This document shows, in pieces, positions 37,401 to 49,840 of a stretch of 64,000 nucleotides of DNA. The position numbers were made by a program, and so were the translations under genes. Location of the stretch: positions 12,075,361 to 12,139,360 of the forward strand of contig NC_067120.1 in assembly GCF_021347895.1 (NCBI RefSeq). The letters run 5' to 3'. Positions within the stretch are counted from its first letter, which is position 1, and every line of letters begins with the position of its first letter. The notes beneath the pieces are model-generated. The model made no database searches, was not told where the DNA came from, and saw only the letters and a list, made by a program, of their open reading frames with translations. This DNA comes from Acanthochromis polyacanthus (Eukaryota > Chordata > Actinopteri > Pomacentridae).

Positions 37401-40400
37401 TCTGTATTTGACAGAACACAAAGTAGCATCCCAGCAGTATTATTAATGTGTCAGTGAGCAGGTGGACCGGGGAAGCAGAACAAACAAATGATAAGAAGAC
37501 AAAGGCAGGAGAGTGTGACTGTGCATCGCTTAGGGCTTATATATTACCTCAGTGGCTATCTCTCTTTTCTTCCTCAAACACGCCCAGACATGGACTACAT
37601 GTTCTGGGTGCTCATCGCAGTTCAATTCAAAAAGACAGATTGGAGCTGTGCTTGAAGGAAAAGTCTGCTTATTAGATGGCCTCCAGATGCCAGGTTAATG
37701 AAGGATCCATTTGTGAGCCAGCGTTCAAATTGCGAGATCCAGAGCAGAGCAGAGTCTGGCTGGGGCTTGCCTCTGAGAAGCATGCAGCCTGATTTCTATA
37801 AATGTCATGTTGTATTTTTATTTACATAAACATGTCTCTTATGCTGGAGTTGAACTTTTAAACTTTGATCTGATATTCACAGGGCATAATACAAGACATA
37901 ATAGTACTTCTGAGTTGCTTAGAATTCAGAAATATAGCTGCTGGTCATATTTAGGCAGCTTTGTGACCAAATATTTTTGCGGTGTGATGAGCCTATATGA
38001 CAGGAAAAGCTATGAGCTCTGCGAACAGGAACATTTTTATGTCTCTTGACTTCCTTAAAATATGGACCAGATCTGTCTTGAATTAACTAAAATCATTTTT
38101 AGTAGCTGAAGAGGTGATGATTAGTCTCATAGATATATTCCCTAAACTCCTTTTCTGGCCTGTATAATTCAGTGATCAAGTCCTGCCTGGAAAGCGCTAT
38201 TGCGATGAACTTGGGTCAGCTCTGTCTAAGAGGCTAAAATGTAATTGTGGGGAACAGCTGGATTAGTCCAGGCGGTGTATTTCCGCTCCTAATGATATTA
38301 GATGGGAGTCTGGAGAATACCTTCCACCACACAGCTCTCATTCTGACGAGCCAGAGGAAGACTGGGTCGAGATGCTTTCAATCTCACACGATGCAGGACT
38401 CTGTGAGACTTCGAGGATATCAAGGTTAGACAACCACTGCAAACAGATATGGGATTGCTCTTTCTTAATCACACTAGATTTTCTTTTTAATTTGTGTAAT
38501 ATCAGTAAAGAAAATGCTGGTAGCTTTAATTCCACTAGTAATGCTTTGACTGCATGGTGGCATCCTGAACGTCTATTAACTGCAACATTCAGTCTCCCAC
38601 TGACTGTCCCATTCTCTCCAGTAAGAGCACCACGCCCAGTCCAGCTGTCTGTTCGCCCTGCTGCATAAACTGTACTGATGAACATGAAAGTAACAGCAAT
38701 CCTGCTTATTACACACAACGCTATGATCAAGTATGTCACCAGTGGAGCTGTTAATGCTACATACATTCTTTACATACATTCTTTATTGTAGGTAGATTTA
38801 CTGTTTTTAAATTGCATATTGATTGCATATCTACATGGACTTTCAAAACTCTTTTGACTGAGGCTGATCAATATCCACTCTGAGTACAAATTTCAAATTC
38901 ATCAGGGTTCCTTATATAGTATTGATTTTGCAGCAGTGGCTGCTCTGAAAAGAATCGGATTACTTTTTCCCCCATCAGTCAGGACAAACAGAAGCCTGGT
39001 GCAGCGTCAGGTAGATCTGCTGTGATTTAATATCTCCACTCTGCCTTTTTGGGGTATTTCAGTGAAAAATTAAAACTAGGAATGCAACAGAGACAACACA
39101 GAGAAGAAAATGATACAGAGTGTTGCTTTAATTTGATTTTTCACCTTTTAATCATCTATTGCTGGCTGAAATGAATGTCTGTTGTGTGTTTGATTTTCAT
39201 ACTTTTTTCCCAGCATTATCACCGCTGCAATTATTTCAACAATAACAGTAGGCATGTGTGAAATGTTTATGTATTTTTTATTGGCAGGGCTGTGATAGTC
39301 CCCACAGTCAGGATCCCGGGTTCAGATGCAGCGTAATGTATGCAGTCCTACACCCGCAGAGCTGCAGTGTGTACAGTAATTTCTGAGCCCCCTGCCGCTG
39401 GGCACTGTTGTGTTTTGAGAGTATTGCGAGGAGGAAAGGGGACGGGAAGCGTGGAGCTGGTGGTGAATAGTAATAGCTTCACAGACACTTCTCACACATT
39501 GCAGCTGTGCAGTTTAGACATAGCAGAGTGAGCATCCCATTACAGAGGCGGCCTCTCACTACTTGGAACACACTGAGGTTAGTGTCGCAGATCAGCTGAC
39601 AGGAGGCCGAGTGGGGCCACAGTGACATCTAGTGTCTTTGTATCGTTACTGTGAGGCTGAATGAAGACTGCTTGATTGTTTTTGTTTTGATTATTGTGAC
39701 ACTTTCTACATTTTGTCAGCTACTTTAACTCAAATTTACATAAAGTATATTCTCTTGTATGACTCCATCCTTGACTGTCTGGCTTCTTGCATTTCTTTTA
39801 AATAGTGCTTTTCTGCAGAACTATTGTGATTTCTCTTCTCTGTTTTGTCTACAGTGGATTGCAGACACAGTGACTATTTCATGTGTCAGAGAAATTGAAG
39901 ACATAATGTAAAGAACAAGGCCAACATCCTTTGGACACAGTTCAGTTTTTTTAAGTCTTAGAGTGAAATGCAGGCAAAGCTGATGTGAGACAAGCTGGCC
40001 TTGACAGACAAAAGAGGAAAGAAAGGCTGCGAAGCAATCAACGCATGTGTGTGGGAAGGTGGATCCTGAATGTGGGTGGTTTAGTCTGACTCTAAATACA
40101 AGAGCTGAGTGCTTTAGAGACCTTGAACACTGAGGGTCATCACAAGCCAAGGCTCTGCTCGGGGCGTATTATTAGCACTTGGAGTGGACAAGAAAACACC
40201 ACATTGAAAGCCTTTAAATTTCTAAAATGAAATCCAGTACCAAAACATAAAAAATAAATCATTTGCATAATTATTTCCAGACATGCCTCGTGGGTGTTTA
40301 TTGGGAATTGTACTGACCAAACCCTGCAGACTGCGTCTTGATAGTACTTTTAACAGACAGCACAGTCATTAAAACAAAGCGTACCGGTCTTATTTATTGC

Positions 40401-41040
40401 TAATTCCTCTGCTGTTTACCTCGTTCTCCTGGCGTTCTCTGATAAGGTTGGAGTCGGGATGCAGGGAGCTCCTCGGCTTCTGTCTGGCGAGCAGGTTGGG
40501 CTGGGCTGCTCTGTTTGAAGCGTCTGTATCTGTACGCCACAGCTGGAGTAGACTGTGGAGAGCAGATTTGGAGCTATTCTCATATTCCCACCTCAGCTAA
40601 ATGTGTAACCTCGCAATCACCTCTGAATACAGATTTGCTGCTGCTGCTTCACAATGGAGCTGTTCCAGCGGTGTCAGCTATTGTCTGGCTTGTCTTGTAT
40701 CAGCTCAGCTCCAGCTAATGGCCCATCATCGGTCCGTCTATGCAGCGCTGTCCATCAATGGCCCAGCTCACTCATTAAAGATCAGAGCTCCCTCCTGCAC
40801 ACAAAAACACACAATTGAGGGGTTAACATGTCTATTCTATGCTCTTATCTGATTTTAGAAATGTAAATGTTGCACCCAGAGCACAGATTACGCTCCATGC
40901 CTTTATTCCCCTTGGTCAATATGAAGCTAATGTAGGTCTTTAACCTTCTGATGGACCCCAAGCTAATGCCATTAATTCCTCTACACATGATAAATGGTCA
41001 TTTCCGGCCTTGCATAGACGCCATGACTGATGAATGCATG

Positions 41041-41086
<46 letters not shown>

Positions 41087-42160
41087 CACTCTGAACAGCT
41101 TTCCTCTCGACACTAATGTACACACTGGAATTTATGTGGTTATCATTTGGCTCCACTGACCCTGTCTTCTATGGCACTTACTGCACTGGCTTGTTCCTTC
41201 ATGAGATGCAGGGCGCTGGCTTTTGGAGTGTTTTAAGGACATTCATCTCCTGACCGGATCTGGGCCGGGAGTTTTTGTTTCCCTCTGAGCTTCATAATCA
41301 CATCAGGCTGACCTCATACCCTGTTTTCAGGAAGGGGTGTGCATCTGGGTGTTAACACCATTGCATCACTTGCCCTCTGATATAAATTCAATCCTACTGA
41401 CAGTCCTGCCAAAAAGTGATTGATGCATTACACAACAGGCACGCCTGCAGCTCTTTCAATCTTGATGCCCTTTTCACAGCAGCAGACATGATGTGCCGTG
41501 CTTTCACTTCTAAACAAAGATGCTTAATTCATTTGGATTTGTTTGTTTTCTGAGGAAATTTGCTCCTTTCTACTCACATGTTTTCGAGCAAGACACCCAT
41601 TTTTTTCTTACTTATTTCTTATGAAAAAGCTTCTATGAAGTTTGTTCCTGAAGTCAGTTCCAGATATTGACAAATTATGCAAGTTTCATGCATGTTTACC
41701 CCCCCATCACTTCCTTTTGGGTGCGTGCAACATTAGCGTTGTGATGTTCCTCTGAACTGTTCGACAGCGGGCTGGCTTCAGTAAATGTCAGGCGTTGTGT
41801 TCGTCATTAAGCTTCAGTTGTATAGCATTTTGGAAAAGGTCATGTCGAGCCAGCGGGGAAAAGCAGCCACTGATACTCACTGTGCTGTGGCTGCCTGCCG
41901 CCTGGATACCAGCCTGCTGTGGGGAAAGCTTTAGGGCTGGTTTAAATTGCTTCTTTCTCCCCACAGTCTGAGTCATACTTTGTGTGCATGTCAGGAAATT
42001 CAGAGGAAGAGTGTGGAATTGTCAGTAAACACTGAAACTTTATGGGCGTCCATATGTTTTGTTGTCCTTCGAAACTGAAATAAATCTAAAATCTGTGTTG
42101 AACTGTGAGTTGTCTTGTCCTCCCAACATAATAAACATAATTTCTTGGAGTAGTGGAATG
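34449..42160. other. gene-free stretch (likely ccdc33 intron)
   Basis: No exon was confirmed. Two short intervals have good splice signals and an open frame (36900-36931 and 39855-39907) but no convincing family match. A CA repeat lies at 41042. The part 35085-35240 is rich in TAAT and ATTTGCATAA words. All frames above 80 codons overlap stops in the other frames and look random. Confidence 0.45.
41042..41086 (+). repeat. (CA)n microsatellite, 22 units
   Basis: An uninterrupted CA/TG run of about 45 bases, read as a cysteine-valine run in a spurious minus-strand frame. Confidence 0.95.
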
Positions 42161-42164
42161 TAAA

Positions 42165-42282
42165 ACAGCATATTTACTCAAATACTGTACTGTTCTACAC
42201 ATTTCAAGTGCTTGTTTTTTACTATAGTATTTCCATTTTCTACTACTTTTTCACTCTACTGCACACATTTCAGACATAACTA
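42165..42282 (+). repeat. teleost 'actcaagtactgta' repeat, copy 1
   Basis: Contains 'tttactcaaatactgtactg' and 'agtatttccattttctac', the recognisable wording of a repeat very common in fish introns. The Tc1 element at 42283 is inserted at its right-hand end. Related copies lie at 48.3 kb and 53.9-55.1 kb. Confidence 0.6.
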
Positions 42283-42495
42283 CACACGTGGACAAAATTG
42301 TTGGTACCCCTCAGTTAAAGAAGGAAAAACCCACAATTCTCACTGAAATCACTTGAAACTCACAAAAGTAACAATAAATAAAAATTTATTGAAAATTAAA
42401 CAATCAAAAACAGCCATTACTTTTGAATTGTTGATTAACATAATTATTTAAAAAAACAAACTAATGAAATAGGCCTGGACAAAAATGATGGTACC
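42283..42495 (+). repeat. left terminal inverted repeat of Tc1 element
   Basis: Runs from the CACACGTGG end to the inner GGTACC. It matches the right repeat in inverse orientation with only scattered differences, so the two arms are long compared with the 20-30 bp ends of classical Tc1. Confidence 0.9.
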
Positions 42496-42661
42496 TCTAT
42501 AAAAGATTGAAAACTATTTGACCAGAGTGACATGATTAACTCAGGTGTGTCATTTAATTGACATCACAGGTGTTTCCAAACTCATAATCAGTCAGTCTGC
42601 CTATTTAAAGGGAGACAAGTAGTCACCCTGCTGTTTGGTGAAAAGGTGTGTACCACACTGA

Positions 42662-43699
<1,038 letters not shown>

Positions 43700-43705
43700 G
43701 TTATG

Positions 43706-43919
43706 GGTACCATCATTTTTGTCCAGCCCTATTTCATTAGTTTGTTTTTTTTAAATAATTATGTTAATCAACAATTCAAAAGTGATGGCTGATTTTGATT
43801 ATTTAATTTTCAATAAATTTTTATTTATTGTTACTTTTGTGAGTTTCAAGTGATTTCAGTGAGAATTGTGGGTTTTTCCTTCTTTAATTGAGGGGTACCA
43901 ACAATTTTGTCCACGTGTG
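43706..43919 (-). repeat. right terminal inverted repeat of Tc1 element
   Basis: Inverse of the left arm, beginning GGTACCATCATTTTTGTCC seven bases after the transposase stop codon. Confidence 0.9.
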
Positions 43920-45156
43920 TATATCAGGTGCTGCGTCAGCTCCCTTCTGGCTGCAGTTAAAGTCAAGAGAACTGAATGATCAAGTCAAGGAGTTCAAACA
44001 AAAACTCACTCACTGCTCCGATCAACAGTTCAATAAAATCATTAAGCTTGGTTATCAAAATCTGGGTGTCATATTATACCTTATTTTTTCTATTCCGTTT
44101 TTCGCTCGCACTCTTCATTAAGCTCGGGGTCGACTCTGCTTTCACGTGCGTGCCCTGTTTGTTTATGGAACGCTGTGGTTTCACGGCACCATAACCGTAA
44201 TTGACAGAAGTTGATTTGCAGATAATCCTTGGCTCTGCTTCCAGTGTGGACCTCGTGGGGAGTGTCTTTGGCTGTCAGCCTCGCATGTCCTTGAGTCAAA
44301 GCTCCATGTTGTCCTTGACACACACCTCACTCTCCATCCCTCTTCCCACTGCCTCCATATTGCCATATTTTAAAAACCTTTATGCCCTGATAACGGCTCA
44401 CTGCAGATGTGATTTTATTTCGCTGACAGGGCACAGATATGATTACATATGGGGCAAAATGTAATTTTCTCTGGGGTGCTCCATAATTAAATTTTTTGGT
44501 GCCACACGTTTTAGACACAGCTGGTTGAAACAACAATTTGTTTAGATTAAATTTGACCTAATTTAATGTTATGTTATCGCTCGTGGAGCCTAAATGCAGA
44601 TCAATTATTATTAATTTGACTGAATTGGAATTTTAATGTGAATTTACCACATGTAATTTAGTAGTACAATAAGGCTTTTATTGTTTTGTATGTAAATTAC
44701 ACACAATAATGTCAGTAGAACACAATCTATGTCATGTATAGATTATAACTCAGGTAAATTGTTTGCATTTTAAAACTTGCATTTTTGATGTTAAATGTTC
44801 ATCTTTGATCTTTGCATTGTTCATCTCAACAATAATCTATAATAACTATCCATTTTTATTCCTACAGTCATCTCCCACCACCAGGTGACACGGTCAAAAC
44901 CGTACTATAATTGTGATACTTAACAAGAATGGAAACTACGCTGCCATTAGATCTCCTCCTGATCACATTATTTGTTGTGTAAGATCACTGCAGCTACACA
45001 TACATAAAAGAGAAGTCTGAATTCCTGTAGACTGAGAGGCCAGACATGTAAACCCACACATCCTCTCTCCTCAGTATATTTTTTTTCCCACTTTCTGCTT
45101 CAATTGAATTCAATTCTCCAACAAACCTTTTACTTCTGTGTCCATTAGCACACTAC

Positions 45157-45326
45157 AAGTCTTTCCACTCGGCCTGTCACGTGTAGATGGCGGCACGGAA
45201 AGCAGAAGGAGGTTTGTGACAAGGAAGATGGTGAGGTCAAATGTGTGAAAAAAAAGAGCAAAAAATATAAAAAGGTAGTGGATAGGAAAGGTGGATTCTG
45301 TGGAGGGGAGGGAAGCTGAGAGAGCT
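45157..45326 (+). repeat. direct repeat, left copy, flanking a LINE tail
   Basis: Shares order and wording with 45828-46027: AAGTCTTTCC, GCCTGTCACGTGTAGATGGCG, GGAGGTTTGTGAC, then the TATAAAA-GGTAGTGG and GGGGAGGGA parts. The two differ by substitutions and by a gain of about 25 bp in the right copy. Confidence 0.8.
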
Positions 45327-45827
45327 GCTCTACCAGAATCACCACAGCTATGTCTATTAGGAGATAAGGCTCTTTTACCAACAAGCCTGTGTAAGGCAGA
45401 GCTTAGATTGATTTTGACAGGCTGTATGGTAGGGGCCGGAATCATCTTACGGACCTGGAAGAGCACATGTAAGCCAGAATTTGCAAAACGGCTTGAGCTT
45501 ATGACAGAGACAGTTGCTTTTGAGAATATGATCGCCAGGGTAAACAATGTCCCGAGTAAAATCAGCCAAATGTGGCAGGTTTTTCTGGCTCGCATTAGTG
45601 ATGCACAACAGCTGTACAAAATCTATGATATTCTTGAGATGTAAAACTGATATGTGATTGCTGCCCTTTTCTGTTTGTTTTTGTTTGCTTTTTCTTTGAC
45701 TCATGGTCACCATGTATCTTGTCTACATCATTTTGAGCAATGTGTCATTTTTGTTGTTTATGTATTTATTTATTAACACTGTTTGTTTTTGTTCATTTAA
45801 AATTAATAAAAACTTAAATTTAAAAAA
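45327..45827 (+). mobile_element. 5'-truncated L1/Tx1-type LINE tail
   Basis: The plus-strand frame at 45291-45644 ends with the C-terminal signature of L1-type ORF2 proteins: LLGDKALLP, ILRTWKS, then LMTETVAFENMIAR and MWQVFL. A short 3' UTR follows and ends in an A-rich tail (45805-45829). Everything upstream of the last 100 or so codons is missing, as in typical truncated insertions. It lies between two long direct repeats, which is unusual for target-primed insertion. Confidence 0.7.
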
Positions 45828-46027
45828 AAGTCTTTCCGCTCAGCCTGTCACGTGTAGATGGCGCCATGAGAAGCAGCAGGAGGTTTGTGACTTGTGTGTG
45901 AGGGGGGGAAAAAAAAAAAAAAAAAGAGGCAAAAATAGTAAAAGTCTGGGTCAGGTGAAGGAAAAATATAAAAGGTAGTGGCTAGGAAAGGTGGAATCTG
46001 TGCAGGGGAGGGAGGCTGAGTAAGCTC
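45828..46027 (+). repeat. direct repeat, right copy, flanking a LINE tail
   Basis: Counterpart of 45157-45326. It contains an expanded A-run (45909-45925) and an extra AAAGTCTGGGTCAGGTGAAG segment. Long minus-strand frames across both copies (169 and 144 codons) come from their biased composition and are not genes. Confidence 0.8.
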
Positions 46028-46029
46028 CT

Positions 46030-48300
46030 GGGAAGCGCCTTGCTCTGGCAGGCTAATTGAAGCTCTGTGTGGCAGCAGACTCAGAGCTGTCACTCCAATG
46101 AAGACCCCATTTGCTGCACTTTGTGGGCTGAATTCTGATGATGCTACAGAAAGCCCAGACCACAGGCCGACACCGTGCCACTGAGACCCCCCCCCCCCCC
46201 GTCTCCTGCACAGCGCACGGCCCCTTGGCAGCTCTCCACAGATTATATGCAACAAGGTCACCGGCATTCTGAACACGAGCAAAGCACAACATGCGAATAT
46301 GAATTATTTAGGATTTTGTAAATTTGTCGAGCAATCTCATACATGATAATGTGATATTAGACTCTGCTGGAAGTGTTTTCACGTGTACAGGTTTTCCCTT
46401 GTTGGATTAGGAGAGATTATGTCTTCTTGCAGAGCACATAGCTGCAAGCATCTGGTGAATTATTCATCGCGAATTAAAGCAGTCATTTAAGCAAAATATT
46501 TATCTAAATCTGAACAGAGTAGGATTTTAGATGGTAAGCTGCAGCAGAGACATCCATGCACGTGGTTATTGTAAGACCATTTGGTATGCACGTGTATGAA
46601 ATTGAATTTAATTACCTGTTTATCTTGAAGGCTGCTATTGACACTGACACAACAGGTTTAAATAAAGATTCTGTCAAGAATTCCTGGACAGTAGTAGCCT
46701 CATTTGAAAATTTCAGGCATTTTCATTGCCTTGCTTTGCACGTAGCTCTTTTGTTAAGGTTGTCTGAGCACAACACAATTCATTTCCTGCTGAAAACAAA
46801 AGCCAAAGTGCAGAACACTTCGCTTAAAGTGCTGCATTACTGTCAGGTTTAAGAGGTATATTGTTTGTTGTGCCTCCCATATGTATTCAACAGGATGTAC
46901 ACCGAGTAGATATACAGATATAGTGAGTGAATGAGTGCTTTTGGTGGTGCACAGACTTATCTCATAGTAGCTCCTGGCCACACTATTTTAATTTAGTCCA
47001 CATCAGATCTCATGCCATCAATGATTGTCCATCACAGCCTTCACCGTTAATGAGCTGCCTGAGCAAGAGAGTTATTGATCCACAGCTATTGATGGCATCA
47101 CCTACATTAGCATGTACCTATGTGTTTTAATACACACTTTAATCATCTAGTTACACTTTATATACAACAAATTTCCTCCCCAATTGAAGCTTAAAAGAAG
47201 TACAGGCACATTTATTCAGTTACTGTGAGCTGACATTTATGACTAAAATGTCAGCCTTTTAGATTTAGTCTCCATAATGTCACCTTCTCACAACATGTTT
47301 TTGTTTGTAATGGAGCTTATGCCAGCACAAAATCAGATCAGGCTTTTGAATGGTTAGTTTAACCTTAAAGGCAGGGCAAATTATCATTTATTTACACCTG
47401 TAGTTTGTTTATATTTGTTTTGTTGATCAAAAATACATCTTATTGTTTTGTGTGTCTATCATTGTACTGTCTAAATTCAGCTTCTCTCTTGCTGAAATGA
47501 AATATTGCTTTTACACACTCTTGGTGATTTGACAAACTCAATACACTGAGTGGAAATAAATGATCTGCGGGTGCCACAGGTGCTGCACAGCACCTTACTT
47601 AGAAATAATTAGTCAGTCCTCATCAATCTGTTTTTCTGGGCAGAGACAGAATCCATCAGGGGGCTGGCATTTACTGAGCAGGAACCTCCTTTTGATTCTA
47701 TTGATTGTTACACGCTGCTCTCTGGCATAAACACAAGGCCTGATGTTGTTTATATAAATTCTATAATACAAAAGAGCAAAGATGGCTGATAAAGTGAAGC
47801 ATCACAGTGTGGAAATACAAACAAAACTTGTTCCTGCATTCAGCAGTTTTCTACAGTGAATGTTTAGAAGTGAAAGTACAGACATATCATCATCAAAATA
47901 CACTTAAATTAAAAGTGAAAAGACTCATTATCCATAATAATAATATAATTATATTGGACTGTTATTGACACTTTAATGTGTTCATTTTAATGTTGGAGCT
48001 GACAAAGGTTGACCTTTTTAAATTAGTTTATATGTTTTGTAGCTACAATAACACCTCAAGGTTTGTTGATGAACAGTACAGTGATCCATTATTTATGTGA
48101 AAGTCCAAAGCTGCAGGATTTCTGTGATTGGAACGTACGCTCTGTTTTGTTTTGGAGACAAACTTATCTTGTTAAAAGGAAGTCAAGATCTTTACTTGTT
48201 ATTGGAGCCTTTAAATAGGATTTTTGTGAAACTGTGATGTCTCAAAAGCACATATTAAACATAACATGTATATAATCTTAAACTAGGGATTCAGGCTAGT
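46030..48300. other. gene-free stretch
   Basis: No exon was recognised. A run of 14 C lies at 46187-46200. The remainder is AT-rich DNA with short random frames, probably ccdc33 intron. Confidence 0.5.
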
Positions 48301-48317
48301 AAAATATTACAGTAAAT

Positions 48318-48450
48318 GAAACAAAGTAGAGTAAAAAGTACAAGATTTGGCTTTTGAAAAAGCAGTGGGGTAGAAATACAAACTAGCATAATATGAAATT
48401 AACATCAATACAAATCCCTCAAAACTGCATTGCAAATACTTAGGAGATGC
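48318..48450 (-). repeat. teleost 'actcaagtactgta' repeat, copy 2
   Basis: The minus strand of this segment carries the same wording as copy 1 (plus-strand words 'aaagtagagtaaaaagtac' and 'gtggggtagaaatacaaa'). Strongly diverged. Confidence 0.5.
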
Positions 48451-48528
48451 CAGATGCAAATAGATTATATAATATTGTTTTGCTGTGAGCTGAAACATGA
48501 TACACAGCATTTTTTTGTATAACAGGAA

Positions 48529-48560
<32 letters not shown>
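48529..48560 (+). repeat. (TC)n microsatellite
   Basis: About 16 TC units with a single G interruption. Confidence 0.9.
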
Positions 48561-49634
48561 ACTGGAAAGTTGCCAAGGATTGTGTTGTGGTTACAGGCTG
48601 ATTGATGTCAAAGCTCCAACTTCCTCAGCCACTTTCATACTGTTCTGAGGAAAACTCTGATTTAATCTGTTGGATGAAGCCTTCAAAAAGAACAAAATCA
48701 CTCAGCTCTTCTGCAGCTGTACAGGTAGGTTCTGACTGTGGAGGTTTGTGTTGGAGGGAGAGTCTGTAGGAAGATAATGACTCTAATGTCATTTCTTGAA
48801 CTTTGTGCTGCCTGGCAACCATTGGAAATGTACATTGTCTATGCAAACGCTCATACGTGAAGGACTTCAGGGCTGTTGACTGAGAGCTCTCCTGTTAAGG
48901 AGTGGGTTGTGTATGCATAGTGATGTAACACATTTATATTCAAGAGCTGAGGAGGTAGAATCAGCCTACCTCACTGCACATCGAGTACTGGGAGGTCGTA
49001 GCTGCAATGCATTTTGATAAAAGCTTCCACAACTGTTACATTTAAGGCTACCATTGCAGAAGTCATTAAGCTTTCCTACAGTGTCTTTTATAGAAATTAG
49101 TAGTCAGCATTTATCTTGCTTATGGTGTGTTGAGTATTTAACGCTTGTTTTCTTGAAATTGACTTCACTATATATAATCATTTGGGGCCCCACAGACCCA
49201 CTTGTGGTATAATTATTATAATAAGTGCAAAAAATATATAAATATGAAAGGAGACAGTCTGATTACACTTCTGTTCCGCCTCCAATGAATGAATGAAATG
49301 CTAATGAGATCAATTTAAATCGAATAATTTAGGATTTAGGAGGGACAGTGCTCTAAACACAGCATATCAATCACAAATTTAAGGAAAATCTATTTTTTTT
49401 AACCATGTTTTACTTACACTGATGAAACATGTCTTCAGTTTAAAATCATATTTACTGGCAAATAAGCCATCCTCATTCACTTTGGGAAAGTAATGAGGTA
49501 TCACATGTACATTTCTTGTGTGGTTAAGGAAGGACAAACGGAACACCAGCGTGTTTGCTTGATATCTGTGCCGATTTTGAAATGAGACGTTTCTGAAATC
49601 AGTTTGCCAGTGAAAAACATTATGTGCTTTGCAG

Positions 49635-49840
49635 CTTCAGAAGGATGTATACAATCTCCCATCCCATGATGCCCTGGCACAGATCCTACCAGATTACCGG
49701 TCGCTCCTCAACAGAGTGAGGACGGAGCTTCAGAGCACAACTCAGCACGAACAGGAGACACCAGCTGAGAGGGCAGAAGCTGCACAGGGCAGAAAACCCA
49801 ACATAAACTACACATATCACATACATCATCCACACAAGCG
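49635..49840 (+). CDS. ccdc33: ccdc33 exon A
   Basis: Begins LQKDVYNLPSHDALAQILPDY after a TTTGCAG acceptor and ends two bases into an arginine codon at GTACG. The last third is glutamine-, alanine- and histidine-rich and probably unstructured. The match to the family is weak; joining in phase to exon B supports it. Confidence 0.75.

Noticed and set aside
41042..41086. CA repeat considered as part of a CRISPR-like or satellite array
   Set aside because: A simple dinucleotide microsatellite. No spacer-repeat pattern exists anywhere in the window, and the genome is eukaryotic.
45110..45619. 169-codon minus-strand frame (and 144 codons at 45848-46282)
   Set aside because: Both run antisense through the LINE tail and the direct repeats. 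Their protein is phenylalanine- and serine-rich from purine-rich DNA on the other strand, with no family match.
48625..48846. 74-codon minus frame that looks protein-like (LSDFVLFEGFIQQIKSEF)
   Set aside because: No splice sites, no family match, and length within the chance range for this window.
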